Notes under the pieces: model-generated | The model's database searches: none | What the model was told of the DNA's origin: nothing | The model's input: the letters and a program-made list of their open reading frames with translations, nothing else | Shown here: piece by piece, positions 35,424-46,746 of the stretch | Layout: the number at the start of each line of letters is the position of its first letter | How positions within the stretch are numbered: position 1 is the first letter of the stretch | Translations under genes and position numbers: made by a program | NCBI GenBank assembly: GCA_038503075.1 | Contig: JBCAML010000001.1 | Span: 4,143,260-4,207,259, forward strand | DNA: 64,000 nucleotides | Direction: 5' to 3' | Source of the DNA: Gyromitra esculenta | Lineage: Eukaryota; Ascomycota; Pezizomycetes; Pezizales; Discinaceae

Positions 35424-38400
35424 TTAAAGAAGACGAGAACTATAGTTTTTGGATGGCCCTCCGGCGGCGAACGCTAAGGCTGGTCAGAAGTGAATTGAAA
35501 CCTTGGGATGATGTGACTTACATTTAGCTTCCTCATACAGAAGGCGTGGGAATCCACTAATGCTTACGGCTTTCGCAGGATTGTCCCAGAGTGACAGATA
35601 AATGCACATATCCATATCCTTATCCTCGTGTTTCAATTTGAAATATACATCATAGGCGTTAATATCGATTGCATCAGCCCCAGAAACCCCTACAGCCATA
35701 TCACCTTTTCGGTAAATCTGTAACTCTTCTCGTTCCCCAGTCTGTTCCCCTATCAGGAAGACGCTCTTTTCCGTTACATTCTTTGGATTTGGAAATCGGT
35801 AGGCTGCAACCTTTTTTGCTAGGGCAGGTGATACGAGTCGAGATTTGATTGTCCCTAGAAAGGTTAGGTAAGGGTTTTTGAAGTTTTCAGTGCATTAGGT
35901 TCGATGTGTATAGATACCTGAACAGTGGAGCTCTTGCTGGCTCTTCTAGTTAGGCGCGCTACGGTTTCCGTGGACAGCTTTCAGCTCAAAGTAGAAAAGG
36001 GAGCCGATGAGAGTATTTGCGATCTCCTTGATTTTTTGGCTCTGGGAACAGAATTTTTGTGCTGCGATTTGCATACTCTGGATCTGCTTGACCTCATCCA
36101 TGCTCGGAAGAGGGGTTTTTAGCTCCGGATTCAGTCGCTGGTACCTTTTCAACCTATTTTGAGCATCTTCGTTGAATTTAAGGCTCCTAATGAAATCGTC
36201 CCAAATGCTAGCGCTGTCCATATTTTCAATGAGGGCGGCCGTTCCCAGTTTAATCATCTTCTGTACAAAGCTTTTCATTCCGTATCTTGGCGATTTTTGT
36301 GTGCCATGCGGCAACTGATCTGGAGGAGGGTTGTTAAAGCCGGTACCAATCGAGAGTAAAATATCGGGATCCCTTTTGGCAAGATTTGGCCAGAGAACTT
36401 TCCTTTCCTCATTGGCAATTAAGACAGGGTTATTGCATCTTAAGGCACCGTCGTCGAAAGTATATTTTGTAGCATCATGATAAAAAGACTTGAAGTATCC
36501 TGGAGCAGCTGTTGTGGCACGAATCCTAAAAAAAACTCAGTACTGATCAGCAATATTATAGCAGAAACTTATGGGAGTTTTCGGCGCTTTACGCTTCCCA
36601 CACTTTTAACTCCAGCTCTTGGGTTTCCCCCCGAAAGAAAGTGTAAGTGCCGCCTAGTCTTTGTTAAAAAAAGAAGTTATTATGTGTAGAGGAAATATAA
36701 AACCTACGTGCGTTAGGGGTATTGCTGTATTCGCCTTCAGGGTGCTCTTCAGTGTCTTCCCCGTCGCCTCCCCTGTCAGTTACGTCAAGGATTGCTTTGG
36801 TTAGATCTCTCGCTTTATCTTCGCTATTTTTCGTAGGGACCCTTTCTTGACTTTCTTGACTTGATCGCTTAGAGCCTTCCTCCGTCATGACCCAGAAAGG
36901 CCCTAAACTAATGCTCTCATCCACATCTTTGATAGAATTGTCGTCGCAGGTTTCTCTCCGATGATCTCTGAGTTCGTCATTTTCTTGTTGATCGATGACA
37001 CTGTTACCAACCTCGTCCTCGCCCTGGTAGTTATCGATCCTGCCGGTACGATCATTCTGATCCTCCTCTTTATCCCTCAACTGGGTCTTTTTGGCGATCT
37101 TTTTTTCAGGAGGAGGCCGATTATAGTTTGCTAAAAGGAAAGTACGTCGACCAGACGATGTTGCGGTGACCGCAACTTTGAGGCTCGATACAGTTTTGTG
37201 CTGTTTATCTATAATAGATCCGAACAGGTAATCGCCACCAAAAGTTTCCTTCAAAACATTCTCCAACCCCACAGCTTTATAGCGGCCATGGTGATGGGCC
37301 ACAACGAAATCACCAAACATAGGCCAATCAATGGCTGTATGTTTTTTAAACGCCTTACTGGCGAACTCTGTGAACAGTTTAACGCAATCGCTGATTCTTG
37401 AGCCCTTCAGCCCAATCACAGCAGCAACTATCCCCCCACCACTTCAACATAGGCTGTAATTAGCATTTATGACCCGAGTTGGGGCTTCCGAAGGATAGTA
37501 TGGTACCCACCTTGTGCCTACTATTAGGTCAAAAAACTGATGTATAGGTATATCCAGGCCGATCGCTTCTTCGAGCTCTTTGAGGATTTGAATTTGTATT
37601 ATTGACCGTACTCCGCCGCTAGATGTGAGATTCGAAGATCCGTTAGTCAATCTTTAAATGTATGGTGGATCAATAACTAACCCATCGAGGCAGAGGATTC
37701 TCAATCCAGCTGTTGCCGGTTTCATCTCAAATTTCAACTCTTGGCCTTTGAACCTGCACAGAGGGCATTCCTTGAGACAAATGAAATTACCCTGCTCATA
37801 TGAATAATCTTCAAGACAGAGCTGGCAAATAACATGGCCACAGGAGAGTTTGTGGGCCGGACTAGACGCCAAGCAGCAGAAACATGTCTTATGGCTGACA
37901 AAATCTTTCATTATACCCTTAAATTTCTCGAACGTCGACATATGAATTTCCGTAACTGCTTTTTTAAAATGACCTGCTTGCAGTTTATCCGTAGTTATTT
38001 TTTTTTTGTAATTCAGAATGCAATCTTTTAGCTCTGCCAGAACCCTTTTAGAGAAGTCCTCATTCGCCTGCTTTCTATCGCTGTCCGCTTCAAAAGACGA
38101 CTTGAATGCCAGCTTGAACTTAGGATCCTGTGCAGCAAAGATACCACCTTTGCGATTCTGGTGGCCTTTTGAGGTATGAGCAGACTTCATATTGACGCAG
38201 CGGTTTCCTTTTTTGTCCACCGCTTCACAAGGCCACCTTTGGGTGTAAAACTCCGTTTGCGCTTCGTTGCAAAAATATTGATATCGTTCAAAAATATTTT
38301 CGGCGACATCTTACAAGCCAATAGTGTTATTAACGTCAACAATTAAAAACAAGTAGAGTGATGGTATATACCGTTTTTGGGTAATTCGAATCGATGAGAA

Positions 38401-40036
38401 TTCAAGAAAATGCAAGATGCTACCCACGGTGCTATCGTATGGAAAATATCGCTACCAGATTTGGTGGGATATATTTCCATATGCCGTACAGCAAGTTTAG
38501 ATATATGATCCTTCAATGTTTGGGTAACAGGGCTACGGAGCAATGCCGCGGATAAGAAATCAAATGGTTTGTTGGGTTGTGTTGTGAAATGATCAAAAGC
38601 CATCTCGAAGTATCTTTTCAGTGTCTCAGCTGACATTAGGAATCCTAGATCTTGTCGGCATGCGCGTGCGCTTATAGAAGCATCTCCGATAGCGTTCTGA
38701 AGCATCCCGTACTGTTCTGCAATGCGTGAGTGCGAAGATTTTATTTCGGGGATGCATATTATTCTAAAATCGCGGTAGTAGCATTTTATGAGCTGACCAA
38801 GTGATGAAATGGCCCGCCCACGCTGGGTGTTCCACGAAAATGTTAGTCTCCCCAAATATGATGTAGAGGACTTGATCAAATCACTCCGTGTCTCTAGAAA
38901 GTATGATGTAGCTTTTGGACCCCACCAGTCTTGGAAATGATCTTCTGGTGCTTCCTACAGGGAGTTACTTCAGTCTCCAACAGATTGTAGGGATATTTCC
39001 TCGGAAAGATTGATTTACCTCTACAGAAAAGGCATTGAATATTAGGAATGCGTGAGGTAGCATTGGCTGGTTTGTTGTTTTGTCGATGGCTCTGTCAGCC
39101 CAGCGAAGCAGTGTCTCTATATGGTGTTCAAAGCGCCTGCAACAAAGTTAACAGTTATTCAATTTCCAGCGCATCGACTTACCTAGGGTTCCTGGTTACG
39201 TAGCATACGACGTCTGTGAATGGGAACAAGATTCTCGGGTAAAGTTCCCGCGTTGCCCATCCCCGTGATATCGGAGGATTCATTTCTCTCTTTTTATGCA
39301 CAAGCTCTCTTAAGTCGGTAAATTTGCTGAGCTTCGAATTCCCCAAAAATACTGTGGTAGCAGGAGTAATCTGGCCCCCATCAATGCCTTCACAATCTGC
39401 ATAGAATAGAGGGTGCTGGCTGTCACGCGTCGATCGGTCACCAAACAAATGAACATCGCCACTCGTGGGGTGGGTCTGTTGATAGCTTAACCCCATCACG
39501 GGGGATAAAATATCTTCCGGAACACTCTTCGTGATCTTAGCTGGCAGCTTTATTCATGTTAGTAAAGCCACCCAAAAGATTTTATTATGTGTACTAAGAT
39601 GTACCTTTAGAATCCCGTTTATCAACGTGCTTTTCCCAACACCCGTATCCCCAACAAAGGAGATCAACGACGGAAATTGCTCGTGGGAGGGGCGCTCTGA
39701 TTGTTGTAAAAGGTTAACAAAGCCCCCAAAGTCATTGAAGTAGCATTTCCCCTTTTCGTCAATATCTGCTCCAAACCATTTTGAGTGGATATTATCATTA
39801 TTTAGGCGTTCATGTTCCTTAGCTGTAGTGTTGAAGATAGAAAGGATTAAGTTGGCCGTGTCCAAATCGGTTTTCTCATGTTCATTGCGCTGGTTGTCAT
39901 CATCTTCGTGGACAAGTTGAGCATCATAGCAAGTATCGCAAAATACCCTTTTGCAGGCATTACAATACTTGGGATCTCCGCTATGCACAGGTGCTCTCTT
40001 GTTCTCGCATTCGGATGCAATTTTTCTCGACGACAT
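35424..40036 (-). CDS. Multidomain B-box / GTPase / RING / patatin phospholipase protein
   Basis: Eleven exons (minus): 39605-40036, 39183-39547, 39019-39136, 38372-38954, 37682-38309, 37511-37618, 36708-37441, 36593-36617, 35963-36525, 35522-35854, 35424-35473. They close in frame to 1,312 residues. Residues 10-53 form a B-box-like zinc finger (C10, H18, C25, C28, C33, C36, H43, H53). A P-loop GTPase follows (GDTGVGKST at 129-137; DCEG, probable G3, at 195-198), then a helical region. A RING-like finger starts near 642 (CFCC, CGH, CQLC, CPLC). A patatin domain starts near 704 with oxyanion loop DGGGVR, nucleophile Ser745 in GTSGG and DGA with Asp1023; so the Ser-Asp dyad is intact. The patatin domain has a charged insert of about 120 residues. 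Inferred role: signal-activated phospholipase in self/non-self or stress response; no partner gene is seen. The last exon is the least sure. Confidence 0.85.
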
Positions 40037-40412
40037 AGCTTTTGATCTTGATCTTGATGATAGGATAGTGATAAAGATGGCAATGATTGGGAATCACCAC
40101 CTCGACATGGGAAACTTGGAACACATATATACCTTTCTCATCGCTGAAAAGGAGTCAAATCATTTGGGATGAAAATTGATTTGCTGAGTTATCCAGATAA
40201 GAGTGCAGAACTCTTTGTAGAATATAACCGTCATTACTTGGGGTAGCAATCTCGATCATGATAGACTACAATCGAAATATTCAGAATGTGAAAAACGAAT
40301 GAAACATCTCCGGGGGTGGTCATCGTCTCGAAGTTGCTTTTTCTTCTTGTTTTCTGCGTATGCATCACGTTTTGTTTAAGACCAACCTATTCGAATTCTA
40401 CATATGTAATAC

Positions 40413-40553
40413 CATACTCGCAACAGGGATGGAGAACCCGAAAATGCAAATGGGAGTCAGCCAACTAAGTCGTGTATGTGCTAGATTGGAGTGAACCAAA
40501 AATCATTGCCAGCAAAAATCATTTTCGGGTTCTTTATGCCTGTTGCGAGTATG
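40413..40553. mobile_element. 141-base palindromic element
   Basis: The left arm starts CATACTCGCAACAGG and continues with AGAACCCGAAAATG; the right end is the reverse complement over about 35 bases with about four mismatches. A TA lies at base 3-4 of each end, so the true ends may be CTCGCAAC... flanked by TA. The interior is short and non-coding. It fits a MITE or a solo hairpin relic. Confidence 0.65.
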
Positions 40554-41729
40554 TTCTCGTGAAATACGACCCAGCTCTGCCCCATGGCTTACGCAGGGAA
40601 CAAGCTTCTGAATGGTCAAATTCTGCGACTTAGATTCTTTTTCGTTAAGATCAATACTATACTAGGTCTAGCTCGGGGTAAAGCTGGGTTAGTTTAGGAC
40701 AGCGTAGTTACTTGCGCTAACCAATAGCGATATGCATAGATGTGGGGTACAATGCACTGCGCATGCACTGCGCATGCACTAGTGCTAGAAAGTATAGGTC
40801 ACACAAGTATACAACCTCAGTTGCAAGCCGAAAGTAAAATTGCACTTGAGGTAAGTTGTGATATCAATAATCAGTACAGGTGAAGTTCGTCCAATTGGTT
40901 GATTTTCCTAAAATGATCTGCAGATACTCCGGGGGCTGTAATCTAATACAAGTGGTTTACGGGCTTTGCCCGCATCAGGCTGACTGGTACGGCGAGACTT
41001 TCCGAAGACTTTCCTTGGAAACTACACAGACCTCTATTTATTCTTGAGAATGAGCGAGTCGGGCTCAAGCCGCTGCGCAACCTTCTTCTCTTCCTTGCTA
41101 GCCCCCACCAGAGACATTAGACTGAAAGTAGTTAGTGGTATATATATGACAGCAGCTATTCGTGAAGGTACGTGATATATATTGATCCATTAAGGAATAA
41201 AGAGTTCAGTGAACCTCTATAGGTATTCCTCCAAGTTGTGAAATAGGATCCTGGTGTATTTCGTCTTTGTATAGAAGAGACTTGGATACCCTAGGTCCGA
41301 ACTATACTTATACTGGCCATGGGGGAAACCTGACCAGCGATATCGATTTACACACGCAGCGCATATGCAAATTATCATTACCTATAGCTATATACTTGTC
41401 AGCTTTGATTGAATGTGCGAAACTAGCCCACTATGAAACATAGTACATATGCACATGTAAGTATAAACAAGCTGAGATTTTGAAAGGGTAAATTTACCTC
41501 ACAGTTACGCTCAGAAGTCTGTGAAGTGTTATGCACGAAGAATATGAGCGAAATAGCCCATAGGAAGAAGTACGGAGGTAATTAAGGATCTCAAATGCAA
41601 TCGGAAACTGATTAAGAGAAAATTTCATCCGATAGGAAAGATACTACTTAATTAGCCTATAATGCTCACTCTTGAGGAAGGTGAAATTTCTCTAGATAAT
41701 AGGCTTGGGGAGGCTTGACACGTACACTA

Positions 41730-42258
41730 CCATATAATCTCGGAAATAACGAACGGGGCTGGGTTGAGACAGTATATAGAGCAAGGCCGCTTAGCGGTCA
41801 GACACAGATACAGCTGAGATCGGAATGTGAAAACCCTAGATGCCAAAAGCTCAATCACTATTATCACCATTACCAATGAATTAGACTATGTGGGAAAGGG
41901 TTATAAGTTTCTAGTTAAATTTTCGCAGGGCAAGTGAGAGTTGTGTACAATTGTCTTGCCTTGGATCTCACTAGTAATGACTGAAGTACTCTTAGGTTTT
42001 CTTGTCCCAATAACCTTTTTTTTCCAGGGTGCTGAAAGTTAAGTACCTGGTCAACAGGAATAAGCGATAAAGATCTTGTGTTATTGTTGTTAATAATTAT
42101 AGCGCCCACAGCGCACTACATGTATCGCGATCAAGTGCTACAGATATATGTATTTTGTTGCTACGTAGTTTATTTTGGCCACTCAACAGCCTTAAGCCTG
42201 CTCTCTACGTATACGCTGTCCCAGCCCGACCCCGTTCGTTATTTCCGAGATTATACGG
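41730..42258. mobile_element. 529-base non-autonomous DNA transposon with long inverted repeats
   Basis: The left end reads CCATATAATCTCGGAAATAA and CGAACGGGG; the right end is the reverse complement with one change near the tip (CCGTATAATC...). Similarity between the arms extends, with gaps, through CTGGG, GACAG and AGAGCA for about 60 bases. TA dinucleotides flank both ends (41728-41729 and 42259-42260), as for Tc1/mariner-type insertions. The interior has no ORF above 65 codons. Confidence 0.75.
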
Positions 42259-44544
42259 TATAGCATCGAGCTATACGATAAGTGTGGGGATAATCCCACC
42301 GGCTCATTGACAATACTCGGGCCAGACAATAAGTACCCGGAAATGCAAGCTGCTAGAGGGTTTAGTTGGTTGGGTGATTAAGTAGAATCCTGTAGTTTGG
42401 CTGGTCAGAATAGTGTGCATACAGCTTGCATCTCCGGGTGCTTTTTGCCTACTCTGGGTACTACAGCTATGGAGGAAAAGCCCTGACACCTCATTCGCTA
42501 GCGAGATAGCTGCTAGGGTACTAAGATTTTTCTCATACAGCTGTGCTGCGGGTGGAAAGGCTCGACTATGTGATCAAGAAGAAAGTGATGTTAGTTAGTG
42601 TTTGTTTTACGTAAAAATTAATGGGTGAAAGAAAAAAAACGGGCAGAAGGGAGAGTTTGCCGCCAGCTGACGGTGCTGGCAGTGCGAAACTCGGCCGCTA
42701 ACTCAACTCAAGACCAAAGAAAACCTTAAGTTTTTACAGCAAGCCTACGGAAAGTAGAGAGACCTCAGAGAGAGTGAACTAAAAATTATTTAGCGGAAGA
42801 AGAGCACCAGAATTTCGAGCGTGAAGAGAGATATCGTCACCATTACCACCACCGCCACCGGGTGACAGTGCGAGTTATTTATTTACTTATTTATTCAATA
42901 GGCCCCTTCAACCTGTTAGCAATACAAAAATAAAACAGCTATACATATACACGACATAACTACTTAAGCTTTCTAACCACGCTTTCTTACTCCCATGGCC
43001 AATCCTATCTCCCATCTCTCCTATCCATACCTCTCACCTACATGCCTCTTCGCTTCTTGCCCCTCCTCGTGCTATTCTGATACCTGCAATTACTTCTCCT
43101 CACTACCTATAGCTATAGCTAGTGATGTACCTTCGGAAAGGCGGTCCCACGGGTTCTAGATTACCATCTCCTCTCTCCACTTTCTCCTTTCAGCAAAAAA
43201 CTCTTCCACAATTTAATCGCCCACTCCGCCCCCATTTCTGTATACAGCAATATTTCTCTATCAGCTTTTTCCCTCAAACCTTACGCCGTTTTGGCTGTCT
43301 ATTGCCCCATATTTTCACAACTTAAGAGGAGGATGTGTGATACATCTTGGGCCCCCTCGTCGCGTTTGCACTCGTCGTTATCTATCTTTCCGATTCATGA
43401 CGGTGCGAGTAAGAGATAGCAATTTTTTCTCCCATTCCGCAACCCTACAAAGACCTAATAAAAGGGTTTAACCCTATGTTTAGGTGCGTGTGTACGTATT
43501 GACAAGATCTCGGTGATTTGATCATGATGGGCGAGTATGCGATTAAAGTTATTTATACTCGCGAACACGAAGGGTAGCAGTATCCTATATTGCTCAAACT
43601 AGTTAAAGTGGACTAGTAAATTCTATCATTATCTAATTTGAACAAAGAATATTCTCATATAGTGTATCATGATCAAGTAGCGAAAGCACTTCTTGCTAGA
43701 ATGGTAAGCGTTGCTGGGTGTAGTATGAAACCCAAACCCAAACCCATATCCCCTTGCCATATCTGGTAATTTACTCTTGGAAATCGAGTGAGACATACGT
43801 AACTTCACCAAAACATTGCGTGTGTAATTCGATTTTGATGGTGCTGTGTTCCAATTTCAACCAATCTTGCTCACTTATCTTGCTTAGATCGAGTACGTAT
43901 ATATATATAGCTTTCGATTCTTACTTTCCATAGCATACATATTCACAAAAACTCGGTATAAACGCTATCCAGGTACTTGGAGGATAGGTAAATACTTAAC
44001 GCTAAAAGACACTTGTCACCGACGTCAGTTTGCTATCATTCGAGTACACCAAAGACCAAGGCTGCTACCCTGCTCGGCGAAAAAATCAATATTGTCTGTA
44101 TAGATTTCAAAGTACCCGCACTCTCAGCTATCAAACATTTGGAGACGTACTGCTGGGGGCATTCCGATTCGCGATAATAAAACTTTCAAATATAGTAAAT
44201 CTTGTACATGTATGTATCACTTTTAATATCTCTCTGTGCATCTAAAATATCAACAAATCTGAATTTAGGAGACCCGTCATCTCTAGTACGCTATTAGAAT
44301 TACTCTACTGGCGCTTATAGACTATGATCATCGCACTTGCAACCAGAGTATTAATATTTACGAATTTCTCCGGATATATTATAATTGGTAAAACGGTAGC
44401 CATGGGGCACTGACCCCTCGCCCCCACAAATTCATCCCGAGCACCTTCAAAAGTCAAATGAAAGTCTCAGCCCGACTACATCAAAATAAAGAGCGATGGG
44501 ACGAACTAGCCCATCTATTGTGGGGAAAAATTAGGGTTATAATT

Positions 44545-45453
44545 CTACGCTCCCAGAATGTCGAGCATACCTAGAAGTTGCCTGTCAACCGCGTCTTGCA
44601 TCTCCTCATCCTCGTTATAATAAACTTGTACTCCGGTCAGGGCACTGTCCTCTGCATCCATATCTACAAATTCATCCTCTCTGTCCGTTCCATCGCCCGC
44701 TTCATCCTCCGTTTGCTGGCCCTCCCCCTCCGGCGCCTTCCCACTGGATCCCTCCAGGTCTCTCCCAGCCATTTCCCCCGTCGCTCTCCCCTTCCTCCCC
44801 TTCCTGGTCAGCTCCGCGAGGTTGGGGTTTGATTCCATCTCCTTCCAAACCTTTCCCAAAACATCGACGGGGACCTCGAATCGCTCTGACCCCTGCCTAT
44901 CCAGCTTCGCGATGCAGGTCTCCAGTAACAGGGTCCCTTTCTTGACATCAATGGGCGTCATTGCTCGCCCCCGACGCCCCCCACGCCTACACGTTTTTAT
45001 CCGTGACTTGACCGCCAGTTCTACGGCCGCCGATACGGTATGGGGCCGAAACCCTTCGACGGCAAGGTATCTGATGCCCGAGATGAGATGCTGGGACGGC
45101 ACCTTCGGCCAGAGACCTTCAAAGTGCTTTTCCCAGGCGCTGTCCCAAATCTTCTGGATCAATTTCCCCCATTCCTCCTTCCGCCGTTCATTCTGCGAAT
45201 AGCGCAGAATCGCAGGCTCCGAGGCAGCCCAAGAGGAGCGCTTCATGAATTCCACCTCACCGCCCGGGACGTTGCTCATGAGCCCTTCGTTCACAATCAG
45301 CTTCCTCACCGCGTGGAGGCTGCCGGCTGCCGTGTCGTAGATATCAAGCAGTCTCAAATTCGCCTCGATCGCTTGTTCCGCCCGCTCTCTGGGAATTTCC
45401 GAATTGATCAAGATCCTCGCTGCCTCGTCGAAATCGAAATCGGCTCCGATCAT
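44545..45453 (-). CDS. Hypothetical acidic protein, lineage-specific
   Basis: A 302-codon frame from the ATG at 45453; the frame stays open upstream to about 45650, where a consensus donor/acceptor pair (gtaagc at about 45708, ctaag at about 45650) suggests further 5' exons. The N-terminal half is helical (FDEAARILINSEIPRERAEQAIEANLRLLDIYDTAAGSLHAVRKLIV). A mixed region has WAASEPAILRYSQNERRKEEW, and VSAAVELAVKSRIKTCRRGGRRGR is strongly basic. The C-terminus is acidic and probably disordered (DGTDREDEFVDMDAEDSA...). I recognise no domain. The size and composition could suit a nucleic-acid-binding or transposon-associated protein, but nothing shows this. Confidence 0.5.
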   Translation of the reverse strand: MIGADFDFDEAARILINSEIPRERAEQAIEANLRLLDIYDTAAGSLHAVRKLIVNEGLMSNVPGGEVEFMKRSSWAASEPAILRYSQNERRKEEWGKLIQKIWDSAWEKHFEGLWPKVPSQHLISGIRYLAVEGFRPHTVSAAVELAVKSRIKTCRRGGRRGRAMTPIDVKKGTLLLETCIAKLDRQGSERFEVPVDVLGKVWKEMESNPNLAELTRKGRKGRATGEMAGRDLEGSSGKAPEGEGQQTEDEAGDGTDREDEFVDMDAEDSALTGVQVYYNEDEEMQDAVDRQLLGMLDILGA

Positions 45454-46746
45454 GGGGCCGTTAGAGTCGGATACTTCGGCTACGTATTTTACTACCCCCT
45501 GCTGGGATCTAAGTTTTCGGCTGTGCCGGTGCTCAGGTGTCGCGGGCGCTCTTGGGACCGGTTCCGTATCGTGCTGGTCCGCTCCCTCGTGGCTGGCACT
45601 GACCGCGGTATTAATGGGGCTGGTGCCACGAGGGCCGGTGGATGTCAGGCTTAGGGCATGTTTGGATTTTGTTAAGCTCGGATGCTGCTGGCTCGCTTCA
45701 GTGCTTACAGGATATCAGTCTCATGGAGACAGCCACGCTGAGGGAGGTAAGGAGTACTTTACAGCTTCTGGGAGGCCCGGCGGCCCACCACCACCATCCA
45801 CGAGATCATCAAAACGCCATCCTTGTGCTATTTTCTCGGCTGAGGGGTTGCCAGTGGATGTGAGGTTTGTGTTTCGACCATCACATCGGATTAGGTTTGA
45901 CTGAATGCTTACAAGAGGTCAGTCTCAGGAAGCGGTGCCACGATGGAACAGGTAAAGAGTACTCAGCGGCTTTTGGATAACTCAACGGTGAGTGCTCAGA
46001 CTTATCGACGTCGCTCACGACACCGATCTCCCCCTGGCTCTGCACTGTTTACACTGTTTGCTGACTGGGGGCGACGTTAGATATGTACAGGGTTGGCTCA
46101 AGAAAAGGGAGGGAGGATTTGGCAGACCCGGAGAGATCCGCCATCGGCTCTGGCAGCAGTGATGATGAGTTAGAGCCTGGCTGGTCGGTCGGGTTGGAGC
46201 TAGGAGAGCTGAGGCCTAAAGGAGCAGTCCACAGAATAACTGAGCTGAAGAGAAAAAGCAAACACCAACCCTAAGCCCTTCATGTAGAAGAGTGTAAGAC
46301 ACTCCCTTGGTTCGCTACTCTGCTCTATGCAGGGACTGGGCCACTGGGATATTTAATCGTGGCTCGCTTTCTAGATTGCGCGGTCGGTGCCTGTTAAGCC
46401 AAGTACTTTACTCTACTACTGCACATGTACTAGCTAACCGTGTAGAGTATCACTGCCAACTAGTATACAAACCACCAGGCTAAGACTAATAGAATATCGT
46501 AGTGGAATACTTGCGCGAGAGACCAGACCAATCAAAGGGGCACGAGTAGTAGGATAGTAGCATCTAACTACCATCTAAACTACCCCTGGAATAGGAAGCC
46601 GAGTCCAGACTGGGGTTTGTTTGACAATCGATAAGCCGGCCTCCAGCGAATATTCAGTTCCTCCACAGGTAAACCCTGTTCTATAGTGTATGTACTCTAC
46701 AGATCCATTCTCCCACAACCCCCCTTCCCCACAATAGACATCGCCT
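45454..46746. other. Region upstream of the acidic protein gene
   Basis: Apart from the duplicated 57-base unit and possible 5' exons of the minus-strand gene, no gene can be supported here. Confidence 0.35.
45702..45963. repeat. Two diverged direct copies of a 57-base unit, 204 bases apart
   Basis: 45702-45758 and 45906-45963 share TGCTTACARGA, GTCAGTCTCA, CACG and the GGTAARGAGTACT tail. On the minus strand each copy contains a splice-donor-like gtaagc, so this may be a duplicated exon edge of the hypothetical gene to the left. Weaker similarity around the GTGGATGT sequences (45643 and 45848) extends the period. Confidence 0.5.

Larger units (their letters stand above)
40037..44544. other. 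Gene-poor AT-rich region with two palindromic elements
   Basis: About 4.5 kb without a supportable gene. It contains the inverted-repeat elements 40413-40553 and 41730-42258 (listed separately), a tandem ATGCACTGCGC repeat at about 40750-40780 and TACATGTA sites at 42117 and 44205. Frames of 60-70 codons lack motifs. Confidence 0.5.

Noticed and set aside
35855..35962. In-frame TAG at 35946-35948 in the patatin gene, suggesting a pseudogene
   Set aside because: A single intron from the gtagcg donor at 35962 to the acceptor at 35855 removes it, and the whole model then closes in frame.
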